From an uncultured Muribaculaceae bacterium (GTDB taxonomy: Bacteria; Bacteroidota; Bacteroidia; Bacteroidales; Muribaculaceae), in the NCBI GenBank assembly GCA_947627615.1, contig CANQWS010000001.1:62001-126000 (forward strand): a DNA stretch of 64,000 nucleotides. The letters run 5' to 3'. This document shows, piece by piece, positions 1-10,857 of this stretch (position 1 is the first letter of the stretch; each line of letters opens with the position of its first letter). The notes under the pieces are model-generated. The model saw only the letters and a list, made by a program, of their open reading frames with translations, was not told the origin of the DNA and ran no database searches. Made by a program: the position numbers and the translations under genes.

Positions 1-59
1 ATGCTGAGGCTGAGCCCCACACCTGCTATCTTGAGCGTTATATCAAGTTTATCTTTCAT
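1..59 (-). CDS. Cell division protein ZapA-like, N-terminal fragment (runs off window start)
   Basis: Reverse strand reads MKDKLDITLKIAGVGLSLS..., resembling ZapA N-termini; lies directly downstream of a small coiled-coil ORF, as in other Bacteroidales. Confidence 0.5.
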   Translation of the reverse strand, partial: MKDKLDITLKIAGVGLSLS

Positions 60-63
60 TGCA

Positions 64-357
64 TCAGTCTGTTAGTTCGGCGATGCATTTGTCAATGTCC
101 CGTACTAATTGGGATAAAAAGGCACGACTGCGCTCCACGTCCTCCCGCTTGGGAGCAAGGGTGGTGACCACCTGAAGGTTCTCTATCTGTTGCTTCATGA
201 TGGACATCTCCCGCTGCTGGCGTTGCAGCTGGGCGCGAAGCTCTGCGATTTGGGCTTCGGCGGCTCGTTTCTGTTCAAGCATCTCGCTGTAGCGCTCCGT
301 CAGGAGTAGTGCTTTGCTTCTGATGCTGTCAAGTCGTTGCTGCAGATTGGCGGCCAT
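64..357 (-). CDS. Small coiled-coil protein (likely start MAANLQQRLDS...)
   Basis: ORF with Q/E/R heptad-rich coiled coil; adjacent to zapA-like start. Confidence 0.6.
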   Translation of the reverse strand: MAANLQQRLDSIRSKALLLTERYSEMLEQKRAAEAQIAELRAQLQRQQREMSIMKQQIENLQVVTTLAPKREDVERSRAFLSQLVRDIDKCIAELTD

Positions 358-518
358 TTTTATATAAATTTCCACAAAGTTAAACATTCTTTTGGTAATA
401 TACTCCAATCCGGCCGTTTTTTTTGAGTGTCGTATAAAAAATCATTGGATTTCACGGTGTGGCATTGAATTATTTAATAATTTTGCACCCGGAAATTTTG
501 AAAAAGACGTGATTTGAG

Positions 519-890
519 ATGAATCCCGCATTATTGACTTTGCTGTTGCTCGTGGTGAGCAACATTTTCATGACCTTCGCCTGGTATGGCCATCTGAAAC
601 TTTCTTCGGCAGGTATTTCATCATCCTGGCCTCTTTTCGTGGTTATCCTTTTTTCATGGGGTATAGCCCTGCTTGAATATTGTTTTCAGGTGCCGGCCAA
701 CCGTATAGGTTTTCAGGGCAACGGAGGCCCGTTCTCGCTTATGCAGCTGAAAGTTATTCAGGAAGTGATCACTCTGGTGGTGTTCATAATATTCAGCCTG
801 CTCGCATTTCAGGAGTTCAGTCTGAAATGGAACCATATTCTGGCCTGTTTCCTCCTTGTCGGGGCGGTCTGGCTCGTTTTTATGGATTAA
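519..890 (+). CDS. DMT family protein (DUF486-like), multi-pass membrane protein
   Basis: 123 aa hydrophobic; motif FCWGIALLEYCFQVPANRIG-like. Confidence 0.8.
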   Translation: MNPALLTLLLLVVSNIFMTFAWYGHLKLSSAGISSSWPLFVVILFSWGIALLEYCFQVPANRIGFQGNGGPFSLMQLKVIQEVITLVVFIIFSLLAFQEFSLKWNHILACFLLVGAVWLVFMD

Positions 891-911
891 AATGATTCAG
901 CAGCCTTTGGG

Positions 912-2246
912 TTATCTTCGCCGGGCCACAATGATGATAGGGTGGTAGGTCAGGGTGTCCATTCCGCGTGAAATCAGCTGGCGGGCCGAGGTGACTCCTT
1001 CCGATGTGCCGCCCACGGCATTGACCCCTGTCAGTTTTATGTGACGCAGCATCTCTCTTGGCGATGCGAATTTCTGCGTGTGCAGATATTCCTCTTTGTC
1101 TATGGTGTCAAAGCCGTATTCTTCAAGCCATTGCATCAGTTGAGGCATGGAGGGATAGGCTGCATTCCTTATCTCGCGGAAATTCTCGGGGCCGAATGTC
1201 GAGAACACGAACCATCCACCTTTGCGAAGAGTCCGGGAGCACTGCCGGATGAACGCGCGCTGGGAGTTGAACCACTGTAAGGCCGATGCCGACATGATTG
1301 CATCAACTGATTCGGACCGGATTTCGCGTATGGCTGTCTCTGCATCGCATTGCCTGTGGATGCCGGGCAGATTCCCGGGAATCGGCGCGAGGTCCCAGAG
1401 TTCGAGTTCCTTTATCGAGGTCCATCCGGTGTAGTATCGGGTGAACAGACCTGTTCCCGGTCCTACTTCTATGGCTTTGTCAAGAACGCCTTCGCAATTG
1501 GCTCTCCACATTTCCGACAGACGCATGGCCACGTCATTCTGAAGTGTGGCGTTTTCCTCGTATGTCTCCGCCGCGCTGTCAAAACGCTCCGCCACGAGCG
1601 GCTTGTCGGTTATTATCGAATGCAGCAGGGTGTCGAAATCGGGGATATGGCTGCCTTCGGCTCTCCGGACCGCCACGCCTTCCTTCTCCCATGCCGCTAT
1701 CTGGTTCGCGGCGGGAATTATCTGGTCGTTTTCCGAGACCCATGCGAAATCCCAGCCGGAATGTGACGCTTCCATGCTTTCTATGGCGATTAGCTCGTCG
1801 CGCAGGGATTCCAGAGTCCGTTGCGGAAGGCGGGGAAGCAGGTCCGCCATGGCGCGTGTGCCCCCGCACATACGCCGCCGGAACTTCAGCAGCGATGATT
1901 CTGACAGCGTTTCAAGCGTCAGTCTGAATATCTTTTCGGGAATCCCGTAGCTGTCATGGACCGGATGGAGAGTGCCGTTGACGGCCACGCGGAGCGTTAC
2001 CGGAAGCTCCGGATGCCGGCGGATGAATCTGTCGGCTGCAATTACTCCGAATGACCATGCCACTACGACCACTTCTCGGTAGCGGTCAGGTATTTCAATC
2101 GGGTCCTCGGAAGAATAATCGAAGACCACTGCGAAATCGTAGGCATGGTGGCTGATGGCGCTGAATGGTTTTTCATCCATTCCCCAGCCGGCGAAAAGCA
2201 GCAGCAGTCTGGGCGCATGACCTGATGAGACGTATTCTATCCTCAT
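912..2246 (-). CDS. Bifunctional BioG (pimeloyl-ACP methyl esterase)-BioC (malonyl-ACP O-methyltransferase) fusion
   Basis: N-term LLLFAGWGMDEKPF (BioG/DUF452 family) followed by SAM methyltransferase EVGPGTGLFTR; overlaps bioF start by 4 nt. Confidence 0.85.
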   Translation of the reverse strand: MRIEYVSSGHAPRLLLLFAGWGMDEKPFSAISHHAYDFAVVFDYSSEDPIEIPDRYREVVVVAWSFGVIAADRFIRRHPELPVTLRVAVNGTLHPVHDSYGIPEKIFRLTLETLSESSLLKFRRRMCGGTRAMADLLPRLPQRTLESLRDELIAIESMEASHSGWDFAWVSENDQIIPAANQIAAWEKEGVAVRRAEGSHIPDFDTLLHSIITDKPLVAERFDSAAETYEENATLQNDVAMRLSEMWRANCEGVLDKAIEVGPGTGLFTRYYTGWTSIKELELWDLAPIPGNLPGIHRQCDAETAIREIRSESVDAIMSASALQWFNSQRAFIRQCSRTLRKGGWFVFSTFGPENFREIRNAAYPSMPQLMQWLEEYGFDTIDKEEYLHTQKFASPREMLRHIKLTGVNAVGGTSEGVTSARQLISRGMDTLTYHPIIIVARRR

Positions 2247-3361
2247 TTGCGCAGGTAGTTTAATGAGTTTATGAATCCGTCGATCTGCGAGGTGGTCATT
2301 GCGGCGCTCAGGCTTATGCGAAGGCGTTCCGTGCCGGGCGGTACAGTCGGTGTGCGTATCGGCAGTACTTTGTAGCCTCTTTCGAGCAGCTGACGCGAGA
2401 GTGTCAGGGCGCCGTCGGCGGAACCAATTATCAGGGGCATGATATAGCGTGGATTGTCGGCTCCGAGTCCTGCGGCCAGTCTGCCGGACAGTTCGGCGAG
2501 CTTCTGACGTTCACGGTCCATTCCGAGGAAAGTGTCGATCATGAAACGGGTCCACGCGCATGTCATCGGCGGCAGCGCGGTGGAGAATATGAAGCTGCGG
2601 GCTTTGTTTACCGCGTAATCTCTGAGTTCCCGGCTCATTACGGCGAAAGCCCCCGCCGAGGCGCAGGCCTTGCCGAATGTCCCGACAACAACGTCTATTT
2701 CATCGAATCCCGCATGGCCCCGGCAAAGGCCGAGTCCCTCCGGACCTATGACGCCGAATGCATGGGCTTCGTCAACATAGAGAATCACTTTCGGGAACCG
2801 GCGTTTGAGGCTTGTCAGGGCGTCAAGGTCGGTCATGTCGCCGTCCATGGAGTAGACGGATTCCACGGCCACTATGATGCGGTCCCAGCTGTCGTGTTCT
2901 TTTTCGAGAATGCTTTCAAGTCTGTTGAAATCGTTGTGGACAAACCGTTTGAACGGTGCGCGGCTCAGGGTGATTCCGTCGATTATGCTTGCGTGGACAA
3001 GCTTGTCGGCCACTATGAGGGTGGACTTTTCCGAGGCGAGCGCCGAAATCAGCCCCGTGTTGGCGTGATAGCCGCTGTTGAACAGCAGGGCGGGGCGGCC
3101 GCCGTAGAGTTCGCTCAGGCGGTGTTCGAGGCGGCTGAATTCATCCTGGTCTGCTGCAAGCAGACGCGACGCCGACGATGTCATTGCAATGCGGCGGTTT
3201 GCCTCGTCGCTGAAGAACTCACGCTGCAGGTCCTCCCGTGCGGCAAGACCGAGATAATCGTTGAGCGAGAAATCAGTTATTCCGTCGGCTCGTGATGGCG
3301 ATGGAATGCTCCGGAAATTGCCGGCCTCACGCAGCCCGGCCAGCGTTGATGAATAACTCAT
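2243..3361 (-). CDS. bioF: 8-amino-7-oxononanoate synthase
   Basis: [10 protein letters not shown]..., [32 protein letters not shown]-binding region. Confidence 0.9.
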   Translation of the reverse strand: MSYSSTLAGLREAGNFRSIPSPSRADGITDFSLNDYLGLAAREDLQREFFSDEANRRIAMTSSASRLLAADQDEFSRLEHRLSELYGGRPALLFNSGYHANTGLISALASEKSTLIVADKLVHASIIDGITLSRAPFKRFVHNDFNRLESILEKEHDSWDRIIVAVESVYSMDGDMTDLDALTSLKRRFPKVILYVDEAHAFGVIGPEGLGLCRGHAGFDEIDVVVGTFGKACASAGAFAVMSRELRDYAVNKARSFIFSTALPPMTCAWTRFMIDTFLGMDRERQKLAELSGRLAAGLGADNPRYIMPLIIGSADGALTLSRQLLERGYKVLPIRTPTVPPGTERLRISLSAAMTTSQIDGFINSLNYLRK

Positions 3362-4686
3362 GATTCGTGACTGTTTTCACCGATGATTCCGACCATTTTG
3401 ACGCACAGTTCCGTCAGATCGTCGTCACTTATAATATAAGGTGGCATCACGTAGGCCAGTTTCCCGAACGGACGCACCCAGATTCCTTCTTCAACACATC
3501 TGCGCTGGAACGAGGCCATGTCAACCGGACTGTCAAGTTCTATCACGCCTATCGATCCGAGAACCCTCACCTCTCTGACGCCTTTGATTTCGGCGGCCGG
3601 CATCAGCAGCTTCTTGAGCATGCTCTCTATGTGGGCCACGCGGGCGGCCATATCCTGAGAGTTGAGCAGTCTCAGCGAGGCGACGGCTATGGCGCAGGCA
3701 AGCGGATTGGCCATGAAGGTGGGGCCGTGCATCATCACTCCGGCCTCGCCGCCTGAAATAGTGTCGGCTACGTCCTTCGTAGTCATCACGGCGCTCATTG
3801 TCATGTATCCTGCTGTCAGTCCCTTTCCTATGCACATGATGTCAGGCTCCACGCCGGCCCATTCCCAGGCCCAGCGTTTTCCGGTGCGCCAGAATCCGGT
3901 GGCTATCTCGTCGAAAATCAGATATAGCCCGTAGCGGTCACACAGACGTCTGGCCTCGACAAGAAACTGAGGATGGTAGAAACGCATTCCGCCGGCGCCT
4001 TGAACCACAGGTTCGAGAATCAGTGCCGCCAGTTCATGATGATGTTCCCTGATTACGGTTTCGAGTTCGTTCATCGCCTCGGGATTCCATTCCTCACCGA
4101 ATTTCACGGAAGGCGCATCCACAAAAAATCTTATTGGCAGAGACGTGCCGAAAGCGGTGTGCATTCCGGTCACCGGGTCACACACGCTCATGGCATTCCA
4201 GGTGTCGCCGTGATAGCCGCGGCGGATAGTCACAAAATTGGTCTTCTCGTGCGAGCCGCTGCGGGCTATGGCCGCCTGCACGGCCATCTTCATGGCCACC
4301 TCCACCGCCACTGAACCGGAATCGGCATAGAATATATTGTGCATTGACGGCGGAGCGGTCTCGAGCAGCAGCTTGCCTAATTCTATGGCCGGTTCGTGGG
4401 TCAGGCCGCCGAACATCACATGGGCCATGCGGTCAATCTGCTCCTTGGCGGCGCGGTTTATCTCCGGATTGTTGTAGCCGTGGATAACGCACCACCATGA
4501 CGACATGCCATCGATAAGCTCGCGTCCGTCGGAGAGTTTCAGTCTCACTCCCGATGCCGAAGTTACTTTATAGGTGGGCAGGGGATTGATGGTGGATGTA
4601 TAAGGGTGCCACAGGTGCTCGCGGTCCCACGGGTCTGAAAGGGCTGCCAGGTCATTCCCTGTGTTTTCTGTAATTTGTTCTGCCAT
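3358..4686 (-). CDS. bioA: Adenosylmethionine-8-amino-7-oxononanoate aminotransferase
   Basis: [54 protein letters not shown]; start at internal ATG ([10 protein letters not shown]). Confidence 0.92.
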   Translation of the reverse strand: MAEQITENTGNDLAALSDPWDREHLWHPYTSTINPLPTYKVTSASGVRLKLSDGRELIDGMSSWWCVIHGYNNPEINRAAKEQIDRMAHVMFGGLTHEPAIELGKLLLETAPPSMHNIFYADSGSVAVEVAMKMAVQAAIARSGSHEKTNFVTIRRGYHGDTWNAMSVCDPVTGMHTAFGTSLPIRFFVDAPSVKFGEEWNPEAMNELETVIREHHHELAALILEPVVQGAGGMRFYHPQFLVEARRLCDRYGLYLIFDEIATGFWRTGKRWAWEWAGVEPDIMCIGKGLTAGYMTMSAVMTTKDVADTISGGEAGVMMHGPTFMANPLACAIAVASLRLLNSQDMAARVAHIESMLKKLLMPAAEIKGVREVRVLGSIGVIELDSPVDMASFQRRCVEEGIWVRPFGKLAYVMPPYIISDDDLTELCVKMVGIIGENSHES

Positions 4687-4883
4687 TCGGTTGTTGTTTG
4701 AGAATGCAAAGTTAATAAAAATCCTCAAGAAGTGCATGTCTATCCCTGCCGGAGTATTTGTCCGGTTGTCGCGTGAAAATGTTGAGAAAAACATGATGGG
4801 GGTTATGATTCTTGTTTTCAGGTCTATAACTGCCGGTGATGCACTGCGGCGAAATTTATCTGCGTAAAAAATGGCTGAAATAT

Positions 4884-4914
4884 TTTGTCGGAATCAAAAA
4901 AATGTCTACCTTTG
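4884..4914 (+). promoter_or_regulatory. Bacteroidetes sigma-ABfr type promoter for tRNA cluster (TTTG-N19-TACCTTTG)
   Basis: -33 TTTG at 4884-4887 and -7 TAccTTTG at 4907-4914, about 35 nt upstream of tRNA-Gly. Confidence 0.7.
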
Positions 4915-4948
4915 CATCGCAATCGGAAAAACGCCGCTTGTGACCAAC

Positions 4949-5021
<73 letters not shown>

Positions 5022-5067
5022 CAAAGAACATTGAAATAGTTTCCTCTGAATCGCAACGCTGAAACAT

Positions 5068-5140
<73 letters not shown>

Positions 5141-5191
5141 CTGATTCATTCTCTTTTATTCATCAGCAGTGATGATATGAGGAAACAACTT

Positions 5192-5275
5192 GTCCGGATG
5201 GCGGAATTGGTAGACGCGCTACTTTGAGGGGGTAGTGATCATTGGATCGTGTGAGTTCGAGTCTCATTTCGGACA
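5192..5275 (+). tRNA. tRNA-Leu (GAG)
   Basis: 84 nt, GTCCGGA/TTCGGAC acceptor, TTGAGGG anticodon loop, variable arm, GTTCGAGTC. Confidence 0.95.
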
Positions 5276-5461
5276 CTTCTGAAAATCGCAATTGGCTTCA
5301 TGCCTTTTGCGATTTTCGCCGTTTATATTCCTCCCGTCCTCCGCCATTGCCGCCGCCCTCTGCCTCATTGAAATAATTTTCGGTTTTTTATTGGGGAGTG
5401 GGTGAATTTGTATTAAATTTGCATTGAAAGCAACTTATATCACTTAATCGGTTATTAAAGT

Positions 5462-6124
5462 ATGAAAAGATTTCTATTAGTTTTAGCGGTAGTGTTGGGA
5501 TTGTCCGTAGGAGCGAAAGCACAGGGTTCGTTCGGCGTGAGGTTGAGTTATGAACTCTCCTGCCCGGGCGATGTCAAAATCAATGATATGCTGAAAACAA
5601 ACATGTTCGGCAACAGCTCCGGATTTTCTGCCGGCGTGGTCTACAATATCCCGGTGTTTTTCGGTTTCTATTTTGAACCCGGTGTGTCCCTGTATTACAA
5701 TACTTTTTCTCTGAACAAGGGCCTTGTCAATGATTTCATTCAGGACGAAATGCAGTCTCCGAATGTCACCGTCAGTGACGCTTCCGTGAGAATGTGGGGC
5801 CTCAGAGTGCCGGTCATCGGCGGATACAGACTCAACATTCTGCCGGCTTTGTCGCTCTCTGTTTTCACCGGTCCGGAATTCGGCATAGCCCTCAAAGGAA
5901 AATCCCACATGAAGGTCGGAAGTCTCTCCATGTCGGAAGGCGTTTATGGCGATGACGGTGCCATGAACCGTCCTGACATCAAGTGGCGTTTCGGTGTCGG
6001 AGCCACCTTTGCCAATCATCTTTACGGCGCTATTTCAGGAGCCGTGGGTCTTTGCGACCAGATGAAGGAAGATGCATCCATGCACGCAAATCTCTTTGAC
6101 ATAACGGTAGGTTACAATTTCTGA
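5462..6124 (+). CDS. Outer membrane beta-barrel protein (PorT/OmpW-like)
   Basis: Signal peptide MKRFLLVLAVVLGLSVGAKAQ; alternating beta-strands; ends DITVGYNF. Confidence 0.7.
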   Translation: MKRFLLVLAVVLGLSVGAKAQGSFGVRLSYELSCPGDVKINDMLKTNMFGNSSGFSAGVVYNIPVFFGFYFEPGVSLYYNTFSLNKGLVNDFIQDEMQSPNVTVSDASVRMWGLRVPVIGGYRLNILPALSLSVFTGPEFGIALKGKSHMKVGSLSMSEGVYGDDGAMNRPDIKWRFGVGATFANHLYGAISGAVGLCDQMKEDASMHANLFDITVGYNF

Positions 6125-6177
6125 TTCCTGCCGTTGCAACAAAAGCATCATGGCGGTTGTTTGGACATTAATGAACT

Positions 6178-6555
6178 ATGTCGCTGACAACCGCCATGAC
6201 TTATATAAGACTTAAGAGGGCCTACGACCCGAAAGAGGCGTCGGATGGATTCCGCATCTACGTTGACCGCCTGTGGCCGAGAGGCCTTTCACACGAAACT
6301 TTCAGTTACGACCTGTGGGACAAGAAGATTGCTCCTTCTGACGCTCTCAGGGAGTGGTTCCATCACACCCCCGGTGCCTCGTGGGGCGAATTCGCGCGCC
6401 GCTACAAGGCGGAACTTGAAGCTAATCCTGATCTGGACAATCTGGTGAAGACCGTGGAGACGCATGACACGGTGACATTGCTGTTCTCGTCAAAGGATAC
6501 GGCGCACAATAACGCCGTGGAGTTGAGCAAGGTGCTCGCTGATAAAATGAAATAA
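6178..6555 (+). CDS. DUF488 family protein
   Basis: IRLKRAYDPKEASDGFRIYVDRLWPRGLS, typical DUF488 motif. Confidence 0.85.
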   Translation: MSLTTAMTYIRLKRAYDPKEASDGFRIYVDRLWPRGLSHETFSYDLWDKKIAPSDALREWFHHTPGASWGEFARRYKAELEANPDLDNLVKTVETHDTVTLLFSSKDTAHNNAVELSKVLADKMK

Positions 6556-6586
6556 CACTGAAAATTATAAGAAAAACATAACCCGG

Positions 6587-8326
6587 ATGATACAGTTGAA
6601 AGACTTGCATTCGCCCGCTGATATAAAAGGATTGGACCGGACGGAACTTAAGAATCTCGCAGAAGAGCTGCGTGCCGTATTGATGAAAAAACTGTCGGCC
6701 CACGGCGGCCATGTCGGCCCGAATCTCGGAGTGGTGGAGGCAATGGTGGCGCTCCATTATGTATTCGACGCGCCGACGGACAAGCTTGTGTTCGATGTCA
6801 GCCATCAGACCTATATCCACAAGATGCTGACCGGCCGAATAGAGGCTTTCATAGATCCGGCCCATTATGATGACGTGACCGGTTATACCTGTCCGCGCGA
6901 AAGTGAATATGACCTGTTCGAGGTGGGACATACGTCGACCTCCATAGCTCTTGCCACGGGACTTGCCAAAGCCAGGGATGTTCTCGGAGGCAAGGAGAAT
7001 GTGGTGGCATTCATAGGCGATGCCTCGCTCGGAGGCGGAGAAGCTCTTGAAGCCCTTGATTACGCACCTGAGCTCGGAAGCAATTTCATAATCGTGGTCA
7101 ATGACAACCAGCGTTCAATAGCCGAGAACCACGGAGAACTGTACCGGCATCTGGAGGATCTGCGTAACAGCAACGGGACGGCTCCTGACAATATTTTCAA
7201 GGCTCTCGGCTATCAGTATGTCTATGTCCGGGAGGGCAATGACATTGACGAGCTGATCAGGGCTTTCGAGAGTGTCCGCGGCACTGACCATGCCGTGGTG
7301 GTCCACATCAACACCATGAAGGGCGCCGGCCTGCCAGTGGCGGAGGCTGACAAGGAGAGATTCCACTATGCCGCTCCTTTCGACCTTAAGAGCGGAGCCC
7401 CGCTTCATCCGTCAGGGTCGGAGGATTATACCGATGTCTTTGCCCGACATATTCTTGACAGAATGCAGGCGGACCGCCGGGTAATCGCTATAACGGCCGG
7501 CACCCCCGGTGCTATAGGCTTCACTCCGGAGCGGCGCAAGGTGACCGGAAAGCAGTTTGTTGATGTCGGCATCTGCGAACAGGCGGCAACAGCCGTGGCG
7601 GCAGGCCTTGTCAAAGGGGGCGCGCGTCCGGTATTCGGCGTCATGGCCACGTTCATCCAGCGGTCCTACGACCAGTTGTCGCAGGACATTGCCATCAACA
7701 ACCTCCCGGCAGTGGTAGTGGATTTTGCCGGTGGCATCCATGGAATTCCCGATATGACCCATCTGGGTTTCTTTGATATAGCCATGGCCTCGAACATCCC
7801 GAATTTCGTGTTTCTCGCTCCGGCAGACGCTGATGAATACACAGCCATGCTTGACTGGGCCATAGACCAGACCGAACATCCGGTATTTCTGCGCACACCT
7901 TCCTCGGCCGTGACCCATAGCGGCAGGGCTGTGAACATGGATTTCTTCCGTTACGATGTGGTTAGCCGCGGTGGCTCCGTGGCGATAATAGGCGCCGGCG
8001 ATTTCTTCGCAATGGCTTCGGAGGCGGCGGAAATATTGAAGAAGAAAGGCGTTGAAGTGACCCTTATAAATCCGCGTATTCTCTCGCATCTCGATACGGA
8101 ATGCCTGGATTCGCTCAAGACATACAAGACGGTCATCACACTTGAGGACGGCATAACCGACGGCGGTTTCGGGCAGAAAGTGGCGGCATATCTAGGCTGC
8201 GCAGGGCCCGCGGTCCATGTGCTCGGTCTGAAAAAGGAATTCCTTGACCGTTATGACGCAGAACGTGTCCTTGCCGACAACGGTCTGACTCCGCAACAGA
8301 TAGTGGCTATTGTCGTTAAGGATTAA
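6587..8326 (+). CDS. 1-deoxy-D-xylulose-5-phosphate synthase-like transketolase (short DXS paralog)
   Basis: GGHVGPNLGVVEAMVALHYVFD, FDVSHQTYIHKMLTGR, GDASLGGG...NDNQRSI TPP motif; 579 aa. Confidence 0.8.
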   Translation: MIQLKDLHSPADIKGLDRTELKNLAEELRAVLMKKLSAHGGHVGPNLGVVEAMVALHYVFDAPTDKLVFDVSHQTYIHKMLTGRIEAFIDPAHYDDVTGYTCPRESEYDLFEVGHTSTSIALATGLAKARDVLGGKENVVAFIGDASLGGGEALEALDYAPELGSNFIIVVNDNQRSIAENHGELYRHLEDLRNSNGTAPDNIFKALGYQYVYVREGNDIDELIRAFESVRGTDHAVVVHINTMKGAGLPVAEADKERFHYAAPFDLKSGAPLHPSGSEDYTDVFARHILDRMQADRRVIAITAGTPGAIGFTPERRKVTGKQFVDVGICEQAATAVAAGLVKGGARPVFGVMATFIQRSYDQLSQDIAINNLPAVVVDFAGGIHGIPDMTHLGFFDIAMASNIPNFVFLAPADADEYTAMLDWAIDQTEHPVFLRTPSSAVTHSGRAVNMDFFRYDVVSRGGSVAIIGAGDFFAMASEAAEILKKKGVEVTLINPRILSHLDTECLDSLKTYKTVITLEDGITDGGFGQKVAAYLGCAGPAVHVLGLKKEFLDRYDAERVLADNGLTPQQIVAIVVKD

Positions 8327-8997
8327 TGCTCTGCCGAAAGGATGTAACCGCGTTTCTTGACAGCGGTGATGGTTACTGACGGATCCACAAGCAGTTTCCG
8401 CAGATAGGAGATCTGTACGTTGAGCGACAGTGAATTGGCATAGCTTGAGTTGCCCCACACCTGTTCAAGAATAGTGTCGCGGTCCACAATCGAGCCTGAA
8501 TTTTCGGCGAGCAGCTGAAGAATTTCGGCCTGCCGGACAGTCAGCGAGTGGGTCTCGCCCCTGAATGTCACGGACGACAGGTTGGGACGGAACACGGTAT
8601 CGCCGAATGAGTAAATGCTCTCTGACTGCAGCATCGCGCTTTCGAACCGCTCGTTGATTTTTGCCACGAGTTCCTCCGGATAGAACGGCTTGGGTATGTA
8701 ATCGTTGCCTTTGAGCGCGAATCCTTTCAGCCTGTCGGCCTTTTCGGTGCGGTTGGTGAGGAAAAAGATGTCCACCTTCCGGTCCGTCTTGCGGATTTCG
8801 GCGGCCATCTCGAATCCGTTCATCACCGGCATGTTTATGTCAAGCAGTATCAGATCGGGATTCAGGTCACGATACAGTTCAAGCCCTACGGCGCCATTGT
8901 TGGCGTATGTCACGCTGAAACCTTCGGCTTTCAGAAAACGTCCAAGCAGCATGGGGTTTTTCACATCATCGTCAACAAGAAGTATTTCGGGTTTCAT
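8323..8997 (-). CDS. OmpR-family response regulator (receiver + winged helix)
   Basis: ILLVDDD...DLILLDINMPVMNG...KPFYPEEL and C-terminal LTVRQAEILQLLAEN...ISYLRKLL. Confidence 0.9.
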   Translation of the reverse strand: MKPEILLVDDDVKNPMLLGRFLKAEGFSVTYANNGAVGLELYRDLNPDLILLDINMPVMNGFEMAAEIRKTDRKVDIFFLTNRTEKADRLKGFALKGNDYIPKPFYPEELVAKINERFESAMLQSESIYSFGDTVFRPNLSSVTFRGETHSLTVRQAEILQLLAENSGSIVDRDTILEQVWGNSSYANSLSLNVQISYLRKLLVDPSVTITAVKKRGYILSAEH

Positions 8998-10467
8998 GAC
9001 TGGGGTATTCTGATGGAGAAAGTGCTTCCGCGGCCTTCGCGGCTTGATACTGAAACGGTGCCTCCGTGGGCTTCGGCGAGCAGCTTCATGTAGGCCAGGC
9101 CGAGACCCACGCCGGGCTCTCCGCTCTGCACCGCTTTCGGGCTTCGATAGAATTTTTCGAAAATTTTCCGGCTGTCAGTTTCCGAAATGCCGTTGCCGTT
9201 GTCGGAAACCGAGATTGAAGCCACATCGCCGTCCGTGGAGAAATCAATGTCTATGACTACGCATTCGCCGGAGTATTTGATGGCGTTTTCAACGAGATTC
9301 ATAATCATCTGTGACAGATGCATCCTGTCACATACAATCTCGGCTTCTTGCGGGATGTTGCAGCGGAATTCCACCTTTTTCCACGAAGGAACGGCCGGTT
9401 TTGAAATCACATCGTCCACAATAGGCCGCAGATGGCATGACGAGAGATCAAGCGGAATCTGGTCGGACTCGTTGAACGCGATGTCGCGCAGACGTGAAAA
9501 GTAAGTTGACAGATTGTTTATTGCCTGACGGCACTCGGATATAATGGCGCGGCGGTCGGATTCGGACGATGCCATACGCGGATTTTCAAGTGACGAAACG
9601 CAAATCTTGAGTGTGCCTACCGGACGTTTCAGTTCGTGTATCATTGTGTGGACGAAACAGTTACGTACCGAATCAATCCTGACCAGATGCATCACTGTCC
9701 TGATTTGCCACACAAGGCAGATAAGGAGAAGCACCGAGAGCACAATGCCTATAGACAGTATCGTGGCCATTGACTTCAGGACATCCGTGACCGGAATATC
9801 ACAAGTGACGGCTACGGCTTTCTTTTCCAGGGTGCTGTAGGGGAATACAGCACACTCGAAGGGTTCGGAAATAATTCCGAGAGATGATGTTCCGGTTTCC
9901 ACATCAGTGTATCCAGCGTTATGAGTCTGGATTCCGCGTCCAGATCCATTTTTCTCATGACTGAATCTATGCCGGCAACAGTGAAAGGATTATTGTGGTT
10001 TAATATGACCTCGTCGGCGGCCTCCCAGATATTTCTTTTCTGGGAAACGGAATCAACCTTGAATTTCTTTATGAAACAATCGGACCGGTCGGATTCTGTT
10101 TCTTTCAGCTTTTGGGAGGCGAGCTGTTTCAGCATATCAGTCACGACGGCCGAATCCGGCAGCCCCAGAATCCGGCGCACGCTGCAGTCATGGAATGTCA
10201 ATGTCACAACGGCCGATAGCATTGACAAGTGCTGATGGTAATCAATGTTGGAATTGGTCCAGCTGATAGAATCCAAGGTTTTCTTAGAGCCGGACTTCAC
10301 CCGCAGGTCATGATATATATCCATGGCACGGCTCATTTTAGCAAACATCCCGGTTTTCTGTTCGGTCAACGAGAGGCGATATTGCCACGCCACACGCATT
10401 GTACCGCAATAAGAGCCACAATGCAGCATATAGTGAATATGTACAGTGTCTTTATTTTCCGTTCCAT
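8994..10467 (-). pseudogene. Sensor histidine kinase, apparently frameshifted twice (TM1, sensor and kinase segments in three frames)
   Basis: TM1 MERKIKTLYIFTICCIVALIAVQCVW from 10467, sensor ORF in frame of 10498, HisKA/HATPase part (MIHELKRPVGTLK, NLVENAIKYS, GVGLGLAYMKLLAEAHGG) in frame of 9902. Confidence 0.65.
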
Positions 10468-10534
10468 GATGCAAATGTACGGAAATCGCCCATACCACCC
10501 CCCACCAATAATAATTTAGTAATATTCAAAAAAA

Positions 10535-10555
10535 AATCCCGACAGAACCGGGATT
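10535..10555 (-). terminator. Rho-independent terminator (minus strand)
   Basis: AATCCCG-gttctgt-CGGGATT followed by T9 when read on minus strand. Confidence 0.75.
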
Positions 10556-10635
10556 ATAAAAACCAGTATCCTGATAACCTGATCGTTTATCATAAGTTTG
10601 TGAGGGTGGAGATTCGATTATTTAAATATGTAGAC

Positions 10636-10675
10636 TTTAGTAGATGACAAAAATTAATTTTTGTCATCTACTAAA
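10636..10675. repeat. Perfect 40-bp palindrome TTTAGTAGATGACAAAAATT|AATTTTTGTCATCTACTAAA
   Basis: 20-bp arms, zero spacer, zero mismatch. Confidence 0.95.
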
Positions 10676-10857
10676 ATAGAGATATTAATTACGAGTTTAC
10701 TACAAGTACAGAATAAAAAGGTAGAAGCTTACATAAATAAAATTCAGTCTCGTTGGATTATCCCGAAGTTGTTTTAGAAAAAAATTTTGGAGGCACGGTG
10801 AAATTTTTCAGGGGGTATCGGCGTCAGATATTGAGACACTATAACATAAGATGCTTT

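Noticed and set aside
10399-10647. 82-aa + strand ORF over the decayed kinase start
   Set aside because: Low-complexity, AT-rich, covers the kinase start and part of the palindrome; no coding signal
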